DNA from: Elymus sibiricus
Taxonomy: Eukaryota; Streptophyta; Magnoliopsida; Poales; Poaceae
Direction of reading: 5' to 3'
NCBI GenBank assembly: GCA_039707655.1
Contig: CM077673.1
Location: 2,800,001 to 2,864,000, forward strand
DNA length: 64,000 nt
In this document: one piece after another, positions 1 to 9,464 of the stretch
Layout: each line of letters begins with the position of its first letter
How positions within the stretch are numbered: position 1 is the first letter of the stretch
Made by a program: the position numbers and the translations under genes
The notes under the pieces: generated by a model
Told to the model about the DNA's origin: nothing
What the model saw: only the letters and a program-made list of their open reading frames with translations
The model's database searches: none

Positions 1-118
1 TTTTTCGGTAGTCGTGGTCGTCCGAACATTCGGAGAAGCCCGGGCTGCGGTTACGGGGACCTCGCCAAAACTAGCAGATTTTGTGTGTCCCGGCTAGTTT
101 CCTATGCTATTACTCACT

Positions 119-236
119 AATTTTGGGTCCCGGGGCGATCCAAACGTTCGGGGAACCCCGGGGTCCGCATACGGGGACCTGGCCAAAACTCGCAGATTTG
201 GTCCATTCTTACCAGTTTTCTATGCTATTATTCACT
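119..236 (+). repeat. Representative class B monomer
   Basis: Class B begins (a/g/c)attttgggtcccgggg followed by (c/t)gatccaaa, then the same gttcggggaa core as class A. It has ccccggggtcc instead of gcccggggtcc and gcttac or gcatac instead of ggttac. The last 60 bases are nearly those of class A. Usual length is 118 bp. Class differences therefore lie mainly in the first 26 bases and around bases 38-54. B monomers rarely follow one another, while A monomers can occur in runs of up to four. Confidence 0.95.
125..176 (+). other. G-run cluster in class B monomer (example)
   Basis: Five runs of three or more G lie within 52 bases: 125-127, 132-135, 150-153, 160-163 and 173-176. The loops between them are about 4, 14, 6 and 9 bases. 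Class A has only three such runs in the matching interval. The pattern recurs in each intact B monomer. Quadruplex formation is possible on paper but one loop is long. Confidence 0.5.
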
Positions 237-258
237 GGTTTTGGGTAGTTGTGGTCGT

Positions 259-270
259 CCGAACGTTCGG
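259..270. other. 12-bp perfect palindrome in class A monomers (example)
   Basis: CCGAACGTTCGG reads the same on both strands. It recurs at the same phase in A monomers that keep the ACGTT core. Copies with AACATTC or CAACATTTGG have lost the symmetry by point changes. Dyad symmetries are common in satellite monomers. Whether this one binds a protein or extrudes is not shown. Confidence 0.9.
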
Positions 271-1091
271 GGAAGCTCGGGATGCGGTTACGGGGACCTC
301 GCCAAAACTAACAAATTTTGTCTGTTCCAGCCAGTTTTTCATGCTATTACTCACTGATTTTGGGTCCCGGGGTGATCCAAACGTTCGGGGAACCCCGGGG
401 TCCGCTTACGGGGACTTCGCCAAAACTCGCAGATTATTCCATTCTTACCAGTTTTCTGTGCGCTTATTCACTGTTTTTTGGTTGTCGTGGTCGTCCAAAC
501 GTTCGGGGAAGCCCGTGGACCGGTTACGGGGACCTCGCCAAAACTCACAGATTTGGTCCATTCTTACCTGTTTTCTATGCTATTACTCAGTGATTTTGGT
601 TCCCGAGGCGATCCAAATGTTCGGGGAACCCCGGAGTCCGCTTACTGGGACCTCGCCAAAACTCGCAGATTTTGTCCATTCTGACCAGATTTCTATGCTA
701 TTATTCACTGTTTTTTTGTTGTCGTGGTCGTCCGAACATTCGGGGAAGCCCGTGGACCGGTTATGGGGACCTCGCCAAACTAGCAGATTTTGCCTGTTCC
801 GGCCAGTTTTCTATGCTACTACTCACTAATTTTGGGTCTCGGGGCGATCCAAAAGTTCGGGAAACCCCGGGGTCTGCTTACGAGCACCTCGCCAAAACTC
901 GCAGATTTGGTCCATTCTGACCAGTTTTCTATGCTATTATTCACTTCTTTTGGTTGTCGTGGTCGTCCCAACATTTGGGGATGCCCGGGGTCCGGTTACG
1001 TGGACCTCGCCAAAACTCGCAGATTTGGTCCATTCTTACCAGTTTTCTAAGCTATTATTCACTGTTTTTTGGTGGTTGTGGTCGTCCGAAC

Positions 1092-1108
1092 GTTCGGGGA
1101 AGCCCGGG
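1092..1108 (+). other. CENP-B-box-like near match (8 of 9 core bases)
   Basis: TTCGGGGAAGCCCGG matches the core pattern TTCG-N4-A-N2-CGGG at 8 of the 9 specified bases. The second base of CGGG is C. The same near match recurs in most A monomers with the cccgggg block and in many B monomers (TTCGGGGAACCCCGG). I found no perfect copy. CENP-B is known from mammals and this host is unknown, so this is only a motif resemblance. Confidence 0.3.
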
Positions 1109-1892
1109 GTCCGGTTACGGGGACCTCGCAAAAACTCGAAGATTTGGTCCATTCTTACCAGTTTTCTATGCTATTACTCACTCATTTTGGGTCCCGGGGC
1201 GATCCAAATGTTCGGGGAACCCCGGGGTCCGCTTATGGGGAGCTCGCCAAAACTCGCAGATTTTGTCCATTCTGACCAGATTTCTATGCTATCATTCACT
1301 GTTTTTCGGTAGTCGTGGTCGTCCGAACATTCGGAGAAGCCCGGGCTGCGGTTACGGGGACCTCGCCAAAACTAGCAGATTTTGTGTGTCCCGGCTAGTT
1401 TCCTATGCTATTACTCACTAATTTTGGGTCCCGGGGCGATCCAAACGTTCGGGGAACCCCGGGGTCCGCATACGGGGACCTGGCCAAAACTCGCAGATTT
1501 GGTCCATTCTTACCAGTTTTCTATGCTATTATTCACTGGTTTTTGGTAGTTGTGGTCGTCCGAACGTTCGGGGAAGCTCGGGATGCGGTTACGGGGACCT
1601 CGCCAAAACTAACAAATTTTGTCTGTTCCAGCCAGTTTTCTATGCTATTACTCACTGATTTTGGGTCCCGGGGTGATCCAAACGTTCGGGGAACCCCGGG
1701 GTCCGCTTACGGGGACTTCGCCAAAACTCGCAGATTGTTCCGTTCTTACCAGTTTTCTGTGCTATTATTCACTGTTTTTTGGTTGTCGTGGTCGTCCTAA
1801 CGTTCGGGGAAGCCCGTGGACTGGTTACGGGGACCTCGCCAAAACTCACAGATTTGGTCCATTCTTACCTGTTTTCTATGCTATTACTCAGT

Positions 1893-2009
1893 GATTTTGG
1901 TTGTCGTGGTCGTCCGAACGTTCGGAGAAGCCCGTGGACCGGTTACTGGGACCTCGCCAAAACTCGCAGATTTTATCCATTCTGACCAGATTCTTTTCTA
2001 TTATTCACT
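1893..2009 (+). repeat. Chimeric monomer, B head on A body, copy 1
   Basis: It opens with the B-like gattttgg and then continues ttgtcgtggtcgtcc as class A. At the same place unit 1 (592-709) has a true B monomer, gattttggttcccgagg. The exchange point lies in the shared ttttggtt. Copies lie at 3254-3370, 5325-5441, 7396-7512 and 8757-8873. In the first four of the five the half monomer follows directly. Confidence 0.85.
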
Positions 2010-2069
2010 GTTTTGTCAAAACTCGCAGATTTTGTCCATTCTGACCAGATTTCTATGCTATCATTCACT
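2010..2069 (+). repeat. Truncated 60-bp half monomer, copy 1
   Basis: After TTCACT the sequence goes gttttgtcaaaactcgcag, skipping about 58 bases of the monomer's first half, including the palindrome region, and then ends normally. Copies at 3371-3430, 5442-5501 and 7513-7572 share the junction, so one deletion was propagated with its HOR unit. Confidence 0.92.
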
Positions 2070-2661
2070 CTTTTTCGGTAGTCGTGGTCGTCCGAACATT
2101 CGGTGAAGCCCGGGGTGCGGTTACGGGGACCTCGCCAAAACTAGCAGATTTTGTGTGTCCCGGCTAGTTTCCTATGCTATTACTCACTAATTTTGGGTCC
2201 CGGGGCGATCCAAACGTTCGGGGAACCCCGGGGTCCGCATAAGGGGACCTGGCCAAAACTCGCAGATTTGGTCCATTCTGACCAGTTTTCTATGCTATTA
2301 TTCACTTCTTTTGGTTGTCGTGGTCGTCCCAACATTTGGGGATGCCCGGGGTCCGGTTACGTGGACCTCGCCAAAACTCGCAGATTTGGTCCATTCTTAC
2401 CAGTTTTCTAAGCTATTATTCACTGTTTTTTGGTGGTTGTGGTCGTCCGAACGTTCGGGGAAGCCCGGGGTCCGGTTACGGGGACCTCGCAAAAACTCGA
2501 AGATTTGGTCCATTCTTACCAGTTTTCTATGCTATTACTCACTCATTTTGGGTCCCGGGGCGATCCAAATGTTCGGGGAACCCCGGGGTCCGCTTATGGG
2601 GAGCTCGCCAAAACTCGCAGATTTTGTCCATTCTGACCAGATTTCTATGCTATCATTCACT

Positions 2662-4732
2662 GTTTTTCGGTAGTCGTGGTCGTCCGAACATTCGGAGAAG
2701 CCCGGGCTGCGGTTACGGGGACCTCGCCAAAACTAGCAGATTTTGTGTGTCCCGGCTAGTTTCCTATGCTATTACTCACTAATTTTGGGTCCCGGGGCGA
2801 TCCAAACGTTCGGGGAACCCCGGGGTCCGCATATGGGGACCTGGCCAAAACTCGCAGATTTGGTCCATTCTTACCAGTTTTCTATGCTATTATTCACTGG
2901 TTTTTGGTAGTTGTGGTCGTCCGAACGTTCGGGGAAGCTCGGGATGCGGTTACGGGGACCTCGCCAAAACTAACAAATTTTGTCTGTTCCAGCCAGTTTC
3001 CTATGCTATTACTCACTGATTTTGGGACCCGGGGTGATCCAAACGTTCGGGGAACCCCGGGGTCCGCATACGGGGACCTGGCCAAAACTCGCAGATTGTT
3101 CCGTTCTTACCAGTTTTCTGTGCTATTATTCACTGTTTTTTGGTTGTCGTGGTCGTCCTAACGTTCGGGGAAGCCCGTGGACTGGTTACGGGGACCTCGC
3201 CAAAACTCACAGATTTGGTCCATTCTTACCTGTTTTCTATGCTATTACTCAGTGATTTTGGTTGTCGTGGTCGTCCGAACGTTCGGAGAAGCCCGTGGAC
3301 CGGTTACTGGGACCTCGCCAAAACTCGCAGATTTTGTCCATTCTGACCAGATTCTTTTCTATTATTCACTGTTTTGTCAAAACTCGCAGATTTTGTCCAT
3401 TCTGACCAGATTTCTATGCTATCATTCACTCTTTTTCGGTAGTCGTGGTCGTCCGAACATTCGGTGAAGCCCGGGGTGCGGTTACGCGGACCTCGCCAAA
3501 ACTAGCAGATTTTGTGTGTCCCGGCTAGTTTCCTATGCTATTACTCACTAATTTTGGGTCCCGGGGCGATCCAAACGTTCGGGGAACCCCGGGGTCCGCA
3601 TACGGGGACCTGGCCAAAACTCGCAGATTTGGTCCATTCTTACCAGTTTTCTATGCTATTATTCACTGGTTTTTGGTAGTTGTGGTCGTCCGAACGTTCG
3701 GGGAAGCTCGGGATGCGGTTACGGGGACCTCGCCAAAACTAACAAATTTTGTCTGTTCCAGCCAGTTTTCTATGCTATTACTCACTGATTTTGGGTCCCG
3801 GGGTGATCCAAACGTTCGGGGAACCCCGGGGTCCGCTTACGGGGACTTCGCCAAAACTCGCAGATTGTTCCGTTCTTACCAGTTTTCTGTGCTATTATTC
3901 ACTGTTTTTTGGTTGTCGTGGTCGTCCTAACGTTCGGGGAAGCCCGTGGACTGGTTACGGGGACCTCGCCAAAACTCACAGATTTGGTCCATTCTTACCA
4001 GTTTTCTATGCTATTACTCACTCATTTTGGGTCCCGGGGCGATCCAAATGTTCGGGGAACCCCGGGGTCCGCTTATGGGGAGCTCGCCAAAACTCGCAGA
4101 TTTTGTCCATTCTGACCAGATTTCTATGCTATCATTCACTGTTTTTCGGTAGTCGTGGTCGTCCGAACATTCGGAGAAGCCCGGGCTGCGGTTACGGGGA
4201 CCTCGCCAAAACTAGCAGATTTTGTGTGTCCCGGCTAGTTTCCTATGCTATTACTCACTAATTTTGGGTCCCGGGGCGATCCAAACGTTCGGGGAACCCC
4301 GGGGTCCGCATACGGGGACCTGGCCAAAACTCGCAGATTTGGTCCATTCTGACCAGTTTTCTATGCTATTATTCACTTCTTTTGGTTGTCGTGGTCGTCC
4401 CAACATTTGGGGATGCCCGGGGTCCGGTTACGTGGACCTCGCCAAAACTCGCAGATTTGGTCCATTCTTACCAGTTTTCTAAGCTATTATTCACTGTTTT
4501 TTGGTGGTTGTGGTCGTCCGAACGTTCGGGGAAGCCCGGGGTCCGGTTACGGGGACCTCGCAAAAACTCGAAGATTTGGTCCATTCTTACCAGTTTTCTA
4601 TGCTATTACTCACTCATTTTGGGTCCCGGGGCGATCCAAATGTTCGGGGAACCCCGGGGTCCGCTTATGGGGAGCTCGCCAAAACTCGCAGATTTTGTCC
4701 ATTCTGACCAGATTTCTATGCTATCATTCACT
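2662..4732 (+). repeat. HOR unit of 2071 bp, copy 1
   Basis: Three blocks: 769 bp (2662-3430, ending in the half monomer), 710 bp (3431-4140, A B A B A B) and 592 bp (4141-4732, A B A A B). It shares private variants with the next unit, such as gggacccggggtgatcc near 3024 and gtccgcatatgggg near 2830. Confidence 0.9.
3371..3430 (+). repeat. Truncated 60-bp half monomer, copy 2
   Basis: Same junction gttttgtcaaaactcgcag as at 2010. It lies 1361 bp downstream of copy 1 and follows the chimeric B/A monomer at 3254-3370. Confidence 0.92.
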
Positions 4733-6803
4733 GTTTTTCGGTAGTCGTGGTCGTCCGAACATTCGGAGAAGCCCGGGCTGCGGTTACGGGGACCTCGCCA
4801 AAACTAGCAGATTTTGTGTGTCCCGGCTAGTTTCCTATGCTATTACTCACTAATTTTGGGTCCCGGGGCGATCCAAACGTTCGGGGAACCCCGGGGTCCG
4901 CATATGGGGACCTGGCCAAAACTCGCAGATTTGGTCCATTCTTACCAGTTTTCTATGCTATTATTCACTGGTTTTTGGTAGTTGTGGTCGTCCGAACGTT
5001 CGGGGAAGCTCGGGATGCGGTTACGGGGACCTCGCCAAAACTAACAAATTTTGTCTGTTCCAGCCAGTTTCCTATGCTATTACTCACTGATTTTGGGACC
5101 CGGGGTGATCCAAACGTTCGGGGAACCCCGGGGTCCGCATACGGGGACCTGGCCAAAACTCGCAGATTGTTCCGTTCTTACCAGTTTTCTGTGCTATTAT
5201 TCACTGTTTTTTGGTTGTCGTGGTCGTCCTAACGTTCGGGGAAGCCCGTGGACTGGTTACGGGGACCTCGCCAAAACTCACAGATTTGGTCCATTCTTAC
5301 CTGTTTTCTATGCTATTACTCAGTGATTTTGGTTGTCGTGGTCGTCCGAACGTTCGGAGAAGCCCGTGGACCGGTTACTGGGACCTCGCCAAAACTCGCA
5401 GATTTTGTCCATTCTGACCAGATTCTTTTCTATTATTCACTGTTTTGTCAAAACTCGCAGATTTTGTCCATTCTGACCAGATTTCTATGCTATCATTCAC
5501 TCTTTTTCGGTAGTCGTGGTCGTCCGAACATTCGGTGAAGCCCGGGGTGCGGTTACGCGGACCTCGCCAAAACTAGCAGATTTTGTGTGTCCCGGCTAGT
5601 TTCCTATGCTATTACTCACTAATTTTGGGTCCCGGGGCGATCCAAACGTTCGGGGAACCCCGGGGTCCGCATACGGGGACCTGGCCAAAACTCGCAGATT
5701 TGGTCCATTCTTACCAGTTTTCTATGCTATTATTCACTGGTTTTTGGTAGTTGTGGTCGTCCGAACGTTCGGGGAAGCTCGGGATGCGGTTACGGGGACC
5801 TCGCCAAAACTAACAAATTTTGTCTGTTCCAGCCAGTTTTCTATGCTATTACTCACTGATTTTGGGTCCCGGGGTGATCCAAACGTTCGGGGAACCCCGG
5901 GGTCCGCTTACGGGGACTTCGCCAAAACTCGCAGATTGTTCCGTTCTTACCAGTTTTCTGTGCTATTATTCACTGTTTTTTGGTTGTCGTGGTCGTCCTA
6001 ACGTTCGGGGAAGCCCGTGGACTGGTTACGGGGACCTCGCCAAAACTCACAGATTTGGTCCATTCTTACCAGTTTTCTATGCTATTACTCACTCATTTTG
6101 GGTCCCGGGGCGATCCAAATGTTCGGGGAACCCCGGGGTCCGCTTATGGGGAGCTCGCCAAAACTCGCAGATTTTGTCCATTCTGACCAGATTTCTATGC
6201 TATCATTCACTGTTTTTCGGTAGTCGTGGTCGTCCGAACATTCGGAGAAGCCCGGGCTGCGGTTACGGGGACCTCGCCAAAACTAGCAGATTTTGTGTGT
6301 CCCGGCTAGTTTCCTATGCTATTACTCACTAATTTTGGGTCCCGGGGCGATCCAAACGTTCGGGGAACCCCGGGGTCCGCATACGGGGACCTGGCCAAAA
6401 CTCGCAGATTTGGTCCATTCTGACCAGTTTTCTATGCTATTATTCACTTCTTTTGGTTGTCGTGGTCGTCCCAACATTTGGGGATGCCCGGGGTCCGGTT
6501 ACGTGGACCTCGCCAAAACTCGCAGATTTGGTCCATTCTTACCAGTTTTCTAAGCTATTATTCACTGTTTTTTGGTGGTTGTGGTCGTCCGAACGTTCGG
6601 GGAAGCCCGGGGTCCGGTTACGGGGACCTCGCAAAAACTCGAAGATTTGGTCCATTCTTACCAGTTTTCTATGCTATTACTCACTCATTTTGGGTCCCGG
6701 GGCGATCCAAATGTTCGGGGAACCCCGGGGTCCGCTTATGGGGAGCTCGCCAAAACTCGCAGATTTTGTCCATTCTGACCAGATTTCTATGCTATCATTC
6801 ACT
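4733..6803 (+). repeat. HOR unit of 2071 bp, copy 2
   Basis: Blocks are 4733-5501 (769 bp with half monomer), 5502-6211 (710 bp) and 6212-6803 (592 bp). Landmarks such as gtccgcatatgggg (near 4901), gggacccgg (near 5095) and the cctaacg A monomer sit exactly 2071 bp after those of copy 1. Confidence 0.9.
5442..5501 (+). repeat. Truncated 60-bp half monomer, copy 3
   Basis: Same deletion junction as at 2010 and exactly 2071 bp after copy 2, as expected from duplication of the 2071-bp unit. Confidence 0.92.
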
Positions 6804-8164
6804 GTTTTTCGGTAGTCGTGGTCGTCCGAACATTCGGAGAAGCCCGGGCTGCGGTTACGGGGACCTCGCCAAAACTAGCAGATTTTGTGTGTCCCGGCTA
6901 GTTTCCTATGCTATTACTCACTAATTTTGGGTCCCGGGGCGATCCAAACGTTCGGGGAACCCCGGGGTCCGCATATGGGGACCTGGCCAAAACTCGCAGA
7001 TTTGGTCCATTCTTACCAGTTTTCTATGCTATTATTCACTGGTTTTTGGTAGTTGTGGTCGTCCGAACGTTCGGGGAAGCTCGGGATGCGGTTACGGGGA
7101 CCTCGCCAAAACTAACAAATTTTGTCTGTTCCAGCCAGTTTTCTATGCTATTACTCACTGATTTTGGGTCCCGGGGTGATCCAAACGTTCGGGGAACCCC
7201 GGGGTCCGCTTACGGGGACTTCGCCAAAACTCGCAGATTGTTCCGTTCTTACCAGTTTTCTGTGCTATTATTCACTGTTTTTTGGTTGTCGTGGTCGTCC
7301 TAACGTTCGGGGAAGCCCGTGGACTGGTTACGGGGACCTCGCCAAAACTCACAGATTTGGTCCATTCTTACCTGTTTTCTATGCTATTACTCAGTGATTT
7401 TGGTTGTCGTGGTCGTCCGAACGTTCGGAGAAGCCCGTGGACCGGTTACTGGGACCTCGCCAAAACTCGCAGATTTTGTCCATTCTGACCAGATTCTTTT
7501 CTATTATTCACTGTTTTGTCAAAACTCGCAGATTTTGTCCATTCTGACCAGATTTCTATGCTATCATTCACTCTTTTTCGGTAGTCGTGGTCGTCCGAAC
7601 ATTCGGTGAAGCCCGGGGTGCGGTTACGGGGACCTCGCCAAAACTAGCAGATTTTGTGTGTCCCGGCTAGTTTCCTATGCTATTACTCACTAATTTTGGG
7701 TCCCGGGGCGATCCAAACGTTCGGGGAACCCCGGGGTCCGCATACGGGGACCTGGCCAAAACTCGCAGATTTGGTCCATTCTGACCAGTTTTCTATGCTA
7801 TTATTCACTGTTTTTGGTTGTCGTGGTCGTCCCAACATTTGGGGATGCCCGGGGTCCGGTTACGTGGACCTCACTAAAACTCGCAGATTTGGTCCATTCT
7901 TACCAGTTTTCTAAGCTATTATTCACTGTTTTTTGGTTGTCGTGGTCGTCCGAACGTTCGGGGAAGCCCGGGGTCCGGTTACGGGGACCTCGCAAAAACT
8001 CGAAGATTTGGTCCATTCTTACCAGTTTTCTATGCTATTACTCACTCATTTTGGGTCCCGGGGCGATCCAAATGTTGGGGGAACCCCGGGGTCCGCTTAT
8101 GGGGAGCTCGCCAAAACTCGCAGATTTTGTCCATTCTGACCAGATTTCTATGCTATCATTCACT
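6804..8164 (+). repeat. HOR unit of 1361 bp, second copy
   Basis: 769-bp part (6804-7572) plus 592-bp part (7573-8164). It begins with the gtccgcatatgggg marker of the 2071-bp units but has the ordinary gggtcccggggtg B monomer in fourth place. It therefore looks like a recombinant between the two unit types. Confidence 0.88.
7513..7572 (+). repeat. Truncated 60-bp half monomer, copy 4
   Basis: Last copy of the gttttgtcaaaactcgcag junction. At the matching place in the next unit (8874 on) an intact A monomer is found. Confidence 0.92.
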
Positions 8165-9464
8165 GTTTTTCGGTAGTCGTGGTCGTCCGAACATTCGGAG
8201 AAGCCCGGGCTGCGGTTACGGGGACCTCGCCAAAACTAGCAGATTTTGTGTGTCCCGGCTAGTTTCCTATGCTATTACTCACTAATTTTGGGTCCCGGGG
8301 CGATCCAAACGTTCGGGGAACCCCGGGGTCCGCATACGGGGACCTGGCCAAAACTCGCAGATTTGGTCCATTCTTACCAGTTTTCTATGCTATTATTCAC
8401 TGGTTTTTGGTAGTTGTGGTCGTCCGAACGTTCGGGGAAGCTCGGGATGCGGTTACGGGGACCTCGCCAAAACTAACAAATTTTGTCTGTTCCAGCCAGT
8501 TTTCTATGCTATTACTCACTGATTTTGGGTCCCGGGGTGATCCAAACGTTCGGGGAACCCCGGGGTCCGCTTACGGGGACTTCGCCAAAACTCGCAGATT
8601 GTTCCGTTCTTACCAGTTTTCTGTGCTATTATTCACTGTTTTTTGGTTGTCGTGGTCGTCCTAACGTTCGGGGAAGCCCGTGGACCGGTTACGGGGACCT
8701 CGCCAAAACTCACAGATTTGGTCCATTCTTACCTGCTTTCTATGCTATTACTCAGTGATTTTGGTTGTCGTGGTCGTCCGAACGTTCGGAGAAGCCCGTG
8801 GACCGGTTACTGGGACCTCGCCAAAACTCGCAGATTTTGTCCATTCTGACCAGATTCTTTTCTATTATTCACTGTTTTTTTGTTGTCGTGGTCGTCCGAA
8901 CATTCGGGGAAGCCCGTGGACCGGTTACGGGGACCTCGCCAAACTAGCAGATTTTGCCTGTTCCGGCCAGTTTTCTATGCTACTACTCACTAATTTTGGG
9001 TCTCGGGGCGATCCAAAAGTTTGGGAAACCCCGGGGTCTGCTTACGAGCAACTCGCCAAAACTCGCAGATTTGGTCCATTCTGACCAGTTTTCTATGCTA
9101 TTATTCACTGTTTTTGGTTGTCGTGGTCGTCCCAACATTTGGGGATGCCCGGGGTCCGGTTACGTGGACCTCGCCAAAACTCGCAGATTTGGTCCATTCT
9201 TACCAGTTTTCTAAGCTATTATTCACTGTTTTTTGGTTGTCGTGGTCGTCCGAACGTTCGGGGAAGCCCGGGGTCCGGTTACGGGGACCTCGCAAAAACT
9301 CGAAGATTTGGTCCATTCTTACCAGTTTTCTATGCTATTACTCACTCATTTTGGGTCCCGGGGTGATCCCAATGTTCGGGGAACCCCGGGGTCCGCTTAT
9401 GGGGAGCTCGCCAAAACTCGCAGATTTTGTCCATTCTGACCAGATTTCTATGCTATCATTCACT
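8165..9464 (+). repeat. HOR unit, 11-mer of 1300 bp with intact sixth/seventh monomers
   Basis: Class order A B A B A (B/A chimera) A B A A B. The chimeric monomer (8757-8873) is followed by a full A monomer (8874 on, gtttttttgttgtcgtgg) where upstream units carry the 60-bp half monomer. This is the likely undeleted form. Confidence 0.88.

Larger units (their letters stand above)
1..1300 (+). repeat. HOR unit, 11-mer (first base missing at window edge)
   Basis: Monomer ends fall at 118, 236, 355, 472, 591, 709, 827, 945, 1063, 1182 and 1300. Class order is A B A B A B A B A A B. The strict A-B alternation of the first eight monomers suggests an ancestral dimer of about 237 bp. The same m1 start recurs at 1301, giving a period of 1301 bp. 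Confidence 0.9.
1301..2661 (+). repeat. HOR unit of 1361 bp: 11 monomers plus a 60-bp half monomer
   Basis: It is made of a 769-bp part (1301-2069: six monomers plus the half monomer at 2010-2069) and a 592-bp five-monomer part (2070-2661). The second part opens with a C-variant of m1 (ctttttcggtag). Its 592-bp order is A B A A B. The same unit recurs at 6804-8164. Confidence 0.9.

Noticed and set aside
1092..1108. Functional CENP-B box
   Set aside because: All copies inspected miss at least one of the nine core bases and the host is unknown, so it is kept only as a weak resemblance.
2894..3085. Minus-strand open frames of 60-90 codons, recurring through the array
   Set aside because: They are reverse reads of the same monomers, repeat with the HOR period and show no gene-like feature.
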